NCBI GenBank assembly: GCA_015680685.1
Contig: MNCI01023966.1
Coordinates: 5,058-69,057 of the forward strand
DNA length: 64,000 nt
Source: Gnetum montanum
Taxonomy: Eukaryota; Streptophyta; Gnetopsida; Gnetales; Gnetaceae
Direction of reading: 5' to 3'
The position numbers were made by a program, and so were the translations under genes. Positions 22,379-32,099 of this stretch are shown piece after piece. A model generated the notes under the pieces. It saw nothing but the letters and a program-made list of their open reading frames with translations. It ran no database searches and was not told the origin of the DNA. Positions within the stretch are counted from its first letter, which is position 1. Each line of letters opens with the position of its first letter.

Positions 22379-22642
22379 TAGAACTAGGGAATGAAAATAG
22401 TGATTATTCTTATTCATTTGGATCATAAAATCGATCCATATATATAATAAAATGTGTCTAAAAATTATTCAACTATTAAAGACAACAATCTAAAGATATG
22501 GAAAGAAAAAAAATCTCCCTAAAAATAGAAATAATTATCCTTAATGGAATCAGTAATCAACGATTTGAATCCTCTGACTTAGGAAAAAATAAAATAAAGA
22601 ATAACTTACTGAATATTGACAGTTATACACAAAATTTCTATA
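22379..22642 (-). repeat. 5' LTR of the second copia element
   Basis: 264 bp; plus-strand TAGAACTAGGG...TTTCTATA. The terminal TG and CA have decayed. Confidence 0.9.
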
Positions 22643-22646
22643 GTTA

Positions 22647-24150
22647 TGTTGGCAATCGTTTGGGACCACCAACATTTCGGGGCCTTCAGGTCTCATGACC
22701 TTTAGGGTCACAAGATTTAAGGTGTTCTTCAAACAGGCTTAGATACCTCCAAGGCTTAGATACTCTCTGGAAACACCAAGGCTTAGATACCTCCAAATAG
22801 ACTCAATGGTTATGAAATGAACTAAACATGAGTTTGCATTTGCTGTTATGAATGTTGAAATGGCTGGGTTGTGTATGAAATTGTAATTGGCTATCATAAA
22901 AGAAATTCAGCTAACTTTGTTAAATAGTGTGAGTTGTCAAAGATTCCTATTTTCTCTAATCACTTAGTTTATATAGTCCCTATAATACATTACTTGTAAC
23001 CAATAAAATTTTGAAAACATGTTTTAGCAAAATTTTGCCAATTTACTCCTAAATTTCCCCTAGAGAGAAAGTTCCACAAGAAAATTAGAAATAGAGTGAG
23101 ATTTAATGGACTTAGAAAGAGAAAGAAAAGAAAGCAAATTTTTGTAAAATCTCAAATATTTAAGCAAAATACATTGATATAAGAAAATACTTTGCAATAA
23201 AGCTATTCTAATTCAATCTAACTATGAATTGTCCAAACCTTATAAGCTCAACAAGCAATTTCACAAAAGATAATCTTATTATACTACCAAAAATTTTGTG
23301 TAAATGACAAAGTACAAGTCTTTATTTTAGCTAGTTAATAATTGTCAAATATTGCATTCAACAAAGCTTTCAAAAAATTTGACAATTTTTGGATTGAAAT
23401 ACCAAGGTAATTCACTTTAAAAATAAAGAAGCTATTTAGTCCCATCAAAGTATCAAAGATTTTTCTAGATTCTCTATGCTCAAAACATACAATTTCATTA
23501 AGACATTACTATTAAATTGCTCTTGAGGCTTTTTAACAACATAAGCTCTTCTATGGAAAATCTTAATAGAAGTCTAATATTGCACAAAATCAAAACTATA
23601 AAAGCAACCTAGGAAAAATCCCAAAATGAAATGCCAAGCACAATACTATATAACTCATTAGCCAAGCAACTAAAACAAAATGGGAAGAAATGAACTCACA
23701 AAATTAAAGCAAGGTAGCTAAATTGATAAATTAGCAAGTCATCTTATAAGCTTCAATATCTTCTTCTTGATCTTCCACCACCCCTTGATCCTACCCTTAA
23801 AGCTCTATTTATAGTGGCTTTAGGGTAGTTACAATCATCATGAGAATTTGTGGGTTACAAACATTATAGGGGTTAGTTATGATCACCATAGAGTTAAATG
23901 TTATAGATGACAAGTGTCTTGTAGTTACAACCACCATGGTGACTAGGAAGCTATAGTTGACAAATATTTGATGGTTACAACCACAATGGTAGTTAATTGT
24001 AACTACCATAGAGAAAATAGGTATGGTTGCCAAATTTCCCATTTGGTGGTTACAATATCATGGGAAATTAAAATTCGGTTGCAACTACTAAGAGAAGTTA
24101 CAACCACCATGGTAGTTAGTTATAACGATCTTAAATATTAAAAATATAAA
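22647..24150 (-). repeat. Left LTR-like arm
   Basis: Matches the reverse complement of 46400-47855 over its length, and its first 450 bases match 45470-45918 directly. A minus-strand TATA box (TATAAATA, 23806-23813) gives leftward transcription. The end in that direction is CCAACA, so the arm behaves like an LTR read on the minus strand. GTTACAACCACCATGG-type repeats lie just upstream of the TATA box. Confidence 0.75.
23820..24115. repeat. Degenerate GTTACAACCACCATGG repeats upstream of a TATA box
   Basis: About ten loosely conserved units of roughly 25-30 bp containing GTTACAACCACCATGG or variants. The inverted arm has the counterpart at 46430-46705. Confidence 0.75.
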
Positions 24151-24214
24151 TTCCTTTTTTTTAATTGAAAATTTTTTATTTTTAAAAAGAAATATCAATA
24201 AAATTCTCATCAAA

Positions 24215-24949
24215 TTCCAAAATTGTACTAAAATCATCATTCTGGGGTAGAGCCTCCATGATAAGTGAGCAGCCATAGGGGTAGGGTTCACTTCCTCTCC
24301 TTTGTACGGATATGTTTTAGCAAAGCTTGGGTGTTCTCCATTTGACCGCATTCAATCAAATTGTTCGGCATATCTGCTAGTTTTCATTATCCCAAAATTT
24401 TTATGAGTCCCGAAAATTCTGGCAAAGCCAAGAAGAGTCTTTAGGAGGGGGAGGATGACGGTTTTGACGTTGAGGTAATGAGAAAAGTTGTAAGTGAAGT
24501 GCTCAACATGTCCTCAACCATTGAGAGTTTTCTTTTTTATTTATTGAATGAAAACATAATGAATGCAGTATCCTGATCTTCTGACTCTGAATGATTACTT
24601 GTAGAGCTTTTATGAACCTTGGCATGAGATTCAGCATCATGCTGAAAATGCTTAACAATATCTTGCAACTCCATTTTGCATATTTCCATCTGTTGACAAC
24701 CTTTTAATTTCCTGATTCAAAATAATGCTTAATAAATTTGAATCTTATTTATTTTTCCTATTAACAAACTTTAGTTCAATTTCATTTGCTTCACATAGCT
24801 TGGTATCTCAATGACTTTTAATGACATAGCCTCCAATGCTGCCTTTAAATACTACAGTGCTTGAAGACTCTTATCAGCACCTATTCAAGGGTGGGGCCTA
24901 AGCCAAACCCTTCTAGAGTACCATTTTAAAAAATGTATAGCTTCTCTTA
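24215..24949 (-). pseudogene. Unidentified decayed frame, downstream part
   Basis: Continuation of the frame at 44497-45469 once the Tat/Ogre element is removed. Readable stretches on the minus strand are YLKAALEAMSLKVIEIPSYV, CQQMEICKMELQDIVKHFQ, HAKVHKSSTSNHSESEDQDT, and nearer the left end MPNNLIECGQMENTQALLKH and LPLWLLTYHGGSTPE, in different frames. The composition (helical, then acidic and Ser-rich) looks protein-derived rather than random, but the shifts are many and I cannot name the family. The downstream end is near the left LTR-like arm. Confidence 0.4.
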
Positions 24950-25029
24950 TGAAACACCACCAAATTTGGGCTCTTAGGTCTCAATTGCAAATTTTTTTAA
25001 GTGTTAAAAATTGGCAAATTTTTTCTAAG

Positions 25030-25720
25030 TGTTGAGACTACACTCCCCATTGCTAGGACTATGCTCCAGAGCATAGTCAGCGTAGTTGATGCAAATAGCC
25101 CAGATTTGCAAATTTTTCTAAGTATTGATAGCAGCTGCAAAATTTTCTAGGTGTCCTAACTGCACTCTCTCTACCGGGACTACGCTTTAGAGTATAGTTA
25201 GCGTAGTCACCAAAAAAATGGCTAGTTTTGCAAATTTTCCTAAGTGTCAAGGCAAAGGTTGTCAGGCTAGCTTAGGATGGAAAAAAATTTTTGACAAATT
25301 TTCTAACTTCTAAAGCTATGCTCCCTACTACGCTTTAAAGCATAGTTAGGGTAGTCTACACAAGGACATCATCTTTTGCCTTATTTCTTTAAGTGTCAAG
25401 GCTATGCTTTCCCTGCTGGGACTACGCCCTAGAGTGTAGCTAGTGTAGTTTGCACTGGGCCTCATCTTTTGGCAAAGTTTGTCTAACTGTTGGACTATGT
25501 TGCAGAGTGTAGTTAGCGTAGTCATGCAGAATTGCCTCCAAAAGCCTCCAGAACTCAACACCAACTTGCATCTCAGTTCCAACATTCCTTTGGCAAGCAA
25601 GATCAACAATTTGTATTTCATTTGCACCCCCCATATGCCCCCAAAATTGTACCTATGCTCAACACCACTCAAGAGAGTGAACAGCGTAGTTTTGGAGCAT
25701 AGTCTCCAAAACTACATGAT
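25030..25720 (+). repeat. Reiterated palindromic U3 units
   Basis: Roughly every 100 bases there is a unit of the type ACTATGCTCCAGAGCATAGT followed by a GCGTAGT or GTGTAGT box (for example near 25060, 25190, 25330, 25420, 25500, 25690). The 3' LTR has the same series, diverged. Confidence 0.8.
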
Positions 25721-25931
25721 TTTGCATTGTTTTTAGGTACTTTGTGGTCTATTGGCATTTGCATTTGTAGTCTTGGCAACATAGTCACAATCTGGCAGTC
25801 TCACAGGGTCCATTAGAGCACACTAGTAGAACACCATTTTTGTCAATGGGAGCATAGTTGGGGCTAGCGTAGTCCCAACTACCCCTCTACCACATGGAGC
25901 CCAATCCGCAACTCACGTTAACCCTAAGCCC

Positions 25932-25939
25932 TATAAATA
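25932..25939 (+). promoter_or_regulatory. LTR TATA box
   Basis: CCCTATAAATACCCC context; the 3' LTR has the same at 43803-43810. Confidence 0.75.
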
Positions 25940-26659
25940 CCCCAACATTCCATGTTTTATGGGTTGGAAAATCTGAAGTAAGGTTGACATTTTGAAGCAA
26001 TCACTTGGCATTCTAGCATTTGGCAAACCTAGAGCACACTTGGCATTTTCTAGCAGACACCATTGCACAACACTGCAGCACCATTTCACATTGCCCAACA
26101 CACCGCTAACAACTGCAACCCATAGGACACCATGGTAACCAACTCAACAGGCTTAAACTTCATGGCGGATGTCAATTTTTGCAACATGGACACCCTAAGA
26201 TTGTGATTACACTGCCTACTGTGCCTGTTTGTACACCATGTACGTCCTAAACTTTTCTTTGTAGTTAATTACGCTCCCCACCCCTACCCCCCATTTTGGA
26301 TTATCCCGCTCTCTTCCTCACTCACATTAGGCATATTTTTTAATGTTTTCTTTCACATTCTAGTATTCTATTTGCATTTTTCGTTGTTTCTACATATTTT
26401 CACACAGTTGCACCCTTAGTTTGCATTGTAACAATTAACTATGCTCACCCCCGTGGGCACCACAAACATTGCAAACACTGCACAAACCCTTAACACTCAT
26501 TTTATCATAACACTTGTAAGTCCCAGTTCGATCAACAAGACCGTTCTAGGCACCTTGCCTTTGTTCCTAGTAGGCCCTTATGCAAATGTGGGGTCAAGGT
26601 TGTGCAACCATGGACCTCTTGGTGTACCATTCCAGCCTCCAATGTTTTCAACCGTTATA

Positions 26660-26690
26660 GTTTTCTAGTGCTAGAATGAGGGCCTTCATC
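26660..26690 (+). promoter_or_regulatory. Primer-binding region of the Tat/Ogre element
   Basis: Right after the LTR comes AGTGCTAGAATGAGGGCC, the expected position and look of a primer-binding site. I do not assign the tRNA with certainty; tRNA-Arg is usual in Ogre. Confidence 0.5.
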
Positions 26691-26819
26691 ATTTCCTTCT
26701 TCAGCCATTTCTTGGTTATTGCCTTGCATGCTCTTTGCACCATTGGTGCAAATTGGACCCCATGGTTGGTTTCTCTAGAATCTTTCCTTACAACACTAGA
26801 GTGTATACTTTACACTTAA

Positions 26820-27090
26820 TCAAATTCTAGGTGCTCGACAGAGCATAGCTAGCTCTAGTATAGTGAGCATAGTCAGCTCTCAGCGTAGTCCTAGAGTTAG
26901 TCATTTTTCAGCAACTTATACTTAGTCATTTTTTCCATGCATTCTAGAGTTAGTCATTTTCTACATTTTTGTACTTAAGTCATTTTTCTATGCTTTTATA
27001 CTTTAGCCATTTTTTCAACAATTTTATACTTAGCCATTTTCCCCCACATTCTCTCACTTAGTCATTTTTTTTAGCTTTTGCACATAGCAA
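26820..27090 (+). repeat. Leader tandem repeats (TTAGTCATTTTT units)
   Basis: About six or seven diverged units of 30-38 bp, each with TTAGTCATTTT or TTAGCCATTTT, lie between the primer-binding site and gag (26893-27075). A GCATAGTCAGC/GCGTAGT box like those of U3 precedes them at 26840-26890. Confidence 0.75.
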
Positions 27091-27115
27091 ATTTGTGCAT
27101 TTTTCTTTAGCATCA

Positions 27116-28250
27116 TGAATCTTGAACAACCATCAACCTCTACTTCGAGTGCAATTGTTATCTGGCCCATTCAGTAGGAGATCATGAGTGACCTTCCTGA
27201 GGCTGGGGGTCTTGTCCTGCTAGAGAGGCAACCTCTTAGGCAATGTAACCTGCCTCCTGACTTCATGGTGCTCAATGATAGGCAATATAACTTTATTTAT
27301 GCAAGGCTCTAAGTGGTTTTGTACGTAAATCATTAAGAAATGGAAGCCAAACTTAGTTTTGAGCTTATGTACTGAAATAGGAGGGAGTGGTTCCCTTCTA
27401 ATTTTGATTTATTCCACTCACAAAGGCCTACCAATGGATGCTGGACAATCTCATTTGAAACATGGTTTGCGAGGTAGGGACTAACTACAAGGAGCTCCTA
27501 TAGGAGAATCTAGATGAGTTTGAAGCTTGATTTGAGCATGATGACTCACTCCATGCCTTGTTCTAGTAGATAGCCTCTATTTTCATGCCTCCACTATCTC
27601 ACCAATCTATCCTTCCAGAGATAGTCATTAACCAAGTGTCACTGCCTAGGTCTACGCCTGTGGTGGTGACCCACCAAACATAATAAATGCACCAAGAGGT
27701 TTCACTTTCTTTTAGCTCTCCTATTAGCATGCCTTTTGTCATAACTTCATGGCTTGTGCAGTCTTCATAGCCTACCTAGCCTATTCAACCTATGCAGCCT
27801 TCTATTCCTTTGACCATTATGCCTACGCAACCTTATGTGCACACCATGCACATGTCTCAGCTGCATATGGCTTAGGCATCATTTGCCCCACTTCGTATCA
27901 TGCCTCAGCTACATAAGGCTCAAGCATCGTTTGTCCCACCACTTGTCATGTTGGCACCCTTCGCAATGGCCCAACCCACAAACACGTGGTGGGGGCTAGG
28001 GGTTGTGTCTATGGCACAGCCCACATAACAAGCATCACATGTGGTCACATAACCTAGAACTGGGTTGTGGGCCATCCAAACAGCATAGTGGGTCACACAA
28101 CCGCCACAACCAGTGACAACTGCACTTAGCTTGGATCAAGCATTCTAGCTGATCTAAAGCCTCATCGAAGAGGTCACGAAGCTTAAGGTTGCCTCCTTTG
28201 AAACTGTCCATGTGATGGACTTTTACTAGGATGATCCAATTAGTCCTATA
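27116..28250 (+). pseudogene. N-terminal part of gag/ORF1, badly decayed
   Basis: A possible start at ATG 27116 (MNLEQPSTSTSSAIVIW) leads into frames broken by many stops. A Pro/Gln/His-rich middle (27700-28100) with repeated CCTCAGCTACAT-type segments precedes the gag core. Ogre elements often have a separate ORF1 before gag; this may be that or simply the gag N-terminus. Confidence 0.4.
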
Positions 28251-29160
28251 GTTCTACCAAGGGCATTGCCTAGTAGGGTCCCGCTACCCCAATTCACCAA
28301 ATACAATGGTGAAGGAGACCCTAATGCCCATTTCGTGATCTTTTGGTCAAAATTCCTCCCACTACAAGCATGGCCACATGCAATCATCCATGTGTTCACC
28401 ATGTCCTTAATGGGTAAGGTAATAGATTGGTACCATAAGCTCCCTAGGGCCCCCATGACTTCTTTGGAGGAATTACTTACCCAATTCATCACGTGCTTCA
28501 AGTACAACTTGAAGATCAAGGTGACCCTAGACCAGTTGATGCAAGTGAAGGAAGGTCATTTAGAGCTCATGCAGAAATTCATTCAACATTGGAGCATGTC
28601 ACTAAACAAGATCCATGAGGTTATTGCAAAAACGCACTTGCTGGTCATTTTCAAAGACACAGTGAATGACTTCATCAAGTCGAAACTATATTACCTTGCC
28701 CCGCAATCCTTAAGCTGAGTGTTTGCTTAGACCAAGAGCATTCAAGATGTAGTGAAGGCAAGTAAAAAATCTAGCCTAAGTAACCTACAAAAACCTACAT
28801 GCGAAGAAGGAAAAAGATAAAGACAAGGACAAGCAGGTGGCTACAACCATCACAATGGTGGCCAATGAGGCTAAGCCAACCAATGCCAAACCAACAACCA
28901 AGCCATCCGAGGCCTCAACCAATAACAACATGGAAACTAGCTCTAGCATAGTGGCAAAAAACCAGCCTACATCATTAGCAACCATGGGACCAACTACCAC
29001 AAGGCCTAACTTTGAGCACAAGGATCGCTGGAAGTACACACCATTGCCCATTAAGTGGTCAAAGCTCTTGGACCAACTGCTTCATGCTAGATGCATGCAA
29101 TATAAGTAGATGTTTGAGGACACTTGCAAGTGACATGATTAATATTGCAAGCTCCTCAAA
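28251..29160 (+). pseudogene. gag: Tat/Ogre gag core (retrotrans_gag)
   Basis: A 150-codon stretch, 28266-28718, reads PLPQFTKYNGEGDPNAHFVI, SLMGKVIDWYHKLPRAPMTS, LLTQFITCFKY, LDQLMQVKEGHLELMQKFIQ and DFIKSKLYYLAP: the gypsy gag domain. After a stop comes a Lys/Ala/Thr-rich linker (28800-29000), then YTPLPIKWSKLLDQLLHARC, the conserved block before the Tat zinc region. The zinc region itself (29130-29200) is degraded, with only TCK.HD.YCKLLKNPSAT left. Confidence 0.9.
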
Positions 29161-29291
29161 AATCCTTCAGCCACACTACTAAATGAGCCTCTAGTCCTAA
29201 TGATTTTAGATTGGACCTTTTTTACTAGTATCATCAATTGCAAGGTCATGATATGGACTTTTTCATAGCTTTGCAGGATGATATATAATGC

Positions 29292-30560
29292 ATGACTGAC
29301 TATGGTGAGTTGGTCCTTGACACAACCAACCTAATGCACCTCCAAAACCAATTAATGTGGGTTTACAAGGATCCTCTTAACATAGGCAGTAGAAGGTACA
29401 TCATCAATGCTATCAACATTAATGATGATGTAGAACCACTACAGGAATCATTTGTGGTTCGTGCATCCTTTGATGACGTCGAGACCTCCTCATCCTCCAC
29501 CAATTTGAGGATCCCCTTTGTTATCAAGGCATCACCTTGGGCACCCATAACACCCTTTGTGGTTAGGACCTCACAACACATTGTATTGGCAATAGCCCAA
29601 TGACCCTTCATTGTAAGGGCACTGCAATGTGTGGACTACCCATCTATTTGGAGTCTGATGGTGGGCAATGTGTTAGTCCCTATTCATGCAAGGCCTCATC
29701 CTATAGCCAACACTAATAGGAAATTGGGATGGTGACCCAAGAGGCCCAACGAATGCCTTACTGATCAAATGCTTATGCAAAAATAAGAGAAAAGGGCACT
29801 AGGTCCACTGAAGCTCATCCTCCTATCTTCTATCCTAATGGACCAACCAACTGAGGAGGCCACCACACCAAGCAACCAACAATAGAGCATTTAGGCTCCA
29901 AAGAAAATAAAATAGACAAAGCCCAAATCTCCTCCCCGAGAGATTTGTCTCTTAGGTCGTATGGAGGAGATGAAGGTCAACAACAAAGTAGCAAATGGTG
30001 GAAGAGATTTCCTTGATGCATTGGCCTAGGTCAAGTGGGCATTGAAATAGAAAAACACAACATTAAGCCTGTACGACCTGATAATAACCTCCTCTACCCA
30101 TTGCAAAGCATTAGTTCACATGTTAACCTCTATCCCTCTTGCAGAAGACATCTCAGTAGATGAGCAATCCATCCACACTATGATGTTGCCTCATTCCTCA
30201 TAAGAATTGAGTTCAACACCCCTAGCATTTTTTGATGAGGTGATCAAGGTGGACCCTAAAAAGGGCCAAGTGATTACCATATCAATGTTTATCACCATCC
30301 ACATGGGGCAATGTAGAATTTGAAGGGTACACATTGACAATGGGGTGACAACCAATGTCATCTCATACACAGTTGTCAACAAGCTTGGTCTTGCTAACCA
30401 AATCAAACTAACAAAGATAACATGCCTCAAATCCTTCAACAGGTCACATGTCATCATAAGGTAATAGCCATGATATTCTTTGTGGCAGGGGAGCAATTCC
30501 CCACCATAGCAAAATTCATTATGGTTGAGGAGATGCTAGGATTTAACCTTATCTTGGGTA
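29292..30560 (+). pseudogene. Tat/Ogre protease region
   Basis: A linker with readable segments (29292-29603) leads to the protease at about 30230-30560: VHIDNGVTTNVISYTVVNKLGLA. The Tat protease site is D-N-G-S followed by N-V; here D-N-G is kept but the next residue is Val. FDEVIKVDPKKGQVITI precedes it. Stops flank both ends, so no full protease frame survives. Confidence 0.75.
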
Positions 30561-31360
30561 CAACTTGTTAGCCTAGCTGCAAGCTGTCTCCTCCCCTATC
30601 CATCAAGAAATACACCTTCCATACAAAGGTGGGCAGGTTATCATATATGGTGACAATGTAGTCCCTCTGACCATTAGCAATGTTGACACTAAAAAAGGAT
30701 TGGAGGTGGAGTTCCTTGATGACGCATGTCCCAAAAAGGACGAGGATGAAAAAATTTGGGGTAGACCAACCCCAAGTGCCAATGGGAGCCTCTAACCTTT
30801 TAGAGGAGGATTTTTGGATGGAATTATCCTTTGACATAGTTGACAAACATCAAAGTGAGTACCATATCATACCATCAAGGCCCTATGCACCTCCTAACCA
30901 ACACCAAATTAGGAAGAAACTACATAACTAAGGCATCCCCTTGGTCCAATAGGCGTTATGTGCCTACCTACTCCACTTCTACACATTCTACTTGTTTGCA
31001 TATTTGTTTGCATTTTATGNTTGACAAACATCAAAGTGAGTACCATATCATACCATCAAGGCCCTATGCACCTCCTAACCAACACCAAATTAGGAAGAAA
31101 CTACATAACTAAGGCATCCCCTTGGTCCAATAGGCGTTATGTGCCTACCTACTCCACTTCTACACATTCTACTTGTTTGCATATTTGTTTGCATTTTATG
31201 CTAGCTTGGTTGTTTTCATCTTTGCATTATTTACCTTATTATGTTTTTGTTTCTCCCATTTGCGCATTTTCTCTAAGTTTACATTTTTTCTTGATTACTT
31301 CTTTAGCAGTTAGTTTACACATTAAAAAAATAGCAAAACACATAAAAATTACAAAATACT
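30561..31360 (+). other. Pol linker fragments with a gap artefact
   Basis: Short plus-strand fragments after protease (LTLKKDWRWSSLM, VDKHQSEYHI). 30840-31019 and 31021-31200 are identical 180-bp copies around a single N. The coding signal on the element's strand stops here and resumes at about 37400. Confidence 0.5.
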
Positions 31361-31379
31361 AAAACTAACAATCTTTTTC

Positions 31380-31650
31380 CTCCAACGCATGGCTCGAAAT
31401 GGCCTTAAACTATCATACAACTCACCAAGGCCTAAAACTAGCAACCAAATCTCCCTTCATCGCATGGGCCAAAATGGCCTAAAACTACCAACAAGGCCCA
31501 TCATGGCCCTAAACTAGCATCGCATGACCTACCATGGCCTCAAACTGTAAAACCTTTCTGTTATCACATGGCCTAAAATGGCCTTAAACTATCACTAGGG
31601 CCCAAAACGGCCTAAAACTAGTAATCGCTATAGCCCAATCGCATTAACTC
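31380..31650 (+). repeat. CATGGCCTAAAATGGCC tandem repeats
   Basis: About seven diverged units of 30-45 bp built on CATGGCCTAAAATGGCC followed by TAAACTA. They sit at the 3' side of the antisense gene. Confidence 0.7.
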
Positions 31651-32099
31651 ATTGCATCATTAACATCAAATACATTGTGAATAAATACAAAAGTCTACTC
31701 ATCACATACTCCATGTATCAAAAATCCACTACATCTCATAAAAAATAACAATACATCGCATGGTCATTTGCATTAGACAACAAAAATATGCAAAAATACA
31801 AAAATGCCCAATGATAGGTCTACATCAGGATTTGCTTAACCAATGATGCTAGCAAGGGTGGAGGCTCCTCTTCTTCTACCATGTTGCTAGGGCCTATAGC
31901 ATCACCTAATGCTTGTTAATAACAACAATAATAAAAATCTATAAGTAAGAGTGCAATATGCAACCTAATAAAAAAGGCATAAAAACACCATAAAGAACTA
32001 ACTTGAGAGGATCCTACATTAACCATGTTTGGAAGCTAGTTATCAAGGTCCTCCTACAAGCATTGGAGGATCTCAGCCTTTGATAACCATGTCCAATCC
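31651..32099. other. Gene-free stretch
   Basis: AT-rich sequence with short A-rich runs downstream of the antisense gene; nothing else seen. Confidence 0.4.

Larger units (their letters stand above)
18350..22642 (-). mobile_element. Second Ty1/copia element, minus strand
   Basis: LTRs 18350-18616 (3') and 22379-22642 (5') bound a 3.8-kb interior with gag, protease, integrase, RT and RNase H in copia order on the minus strand. Exact target duplication GTTAT at 18345-18349 and 22643-22647. A polypurine tract (minus-strand AATGGGGAG, 18617-18625) abuts the 3' LTR. The primer-binding site is not clear: the sequence after the 5' LTR does not match the usual iMet site. It inserted at the left border of the TGTTGG composite. 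Gag is internally deleted and all genes carry stops, but RT retains YVDD. Confidence 0.93.
24950..26659 (+). repeat. 5' LTR of the Tat/Ogre element
   Basis: 1,710 bp, starts TGAAACACCACCAAATTTGG, ends near CCGTTATA. TATA box TATAAATA at 25932-25939, giving U3 of about 980 bp and R-U5 of about 700 bp. U3 holds reiterated palindromic units. Confidence 0.92.

Noticed and set aside
22498-22698. 66-codon plus-strand frame
   Set aside because: Lies across the LTR of the minus-strand copia and the start of the neighbouring repeat; chance frame.
25346-25736. Overlapping frames on both strands of up to 108 codons
   Set aside because: They fall in the U3 of the Tat/Ogre LTR and the counterpart at 43461-43872 is broken in different places, so no selection on coding is visible.
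30840-31362. Repeated frame with VDKHQSEYHI in two copies
   Set aside because: Created by the 180-bp duplication around the N at 31020, which I regard as an assembly artefact.
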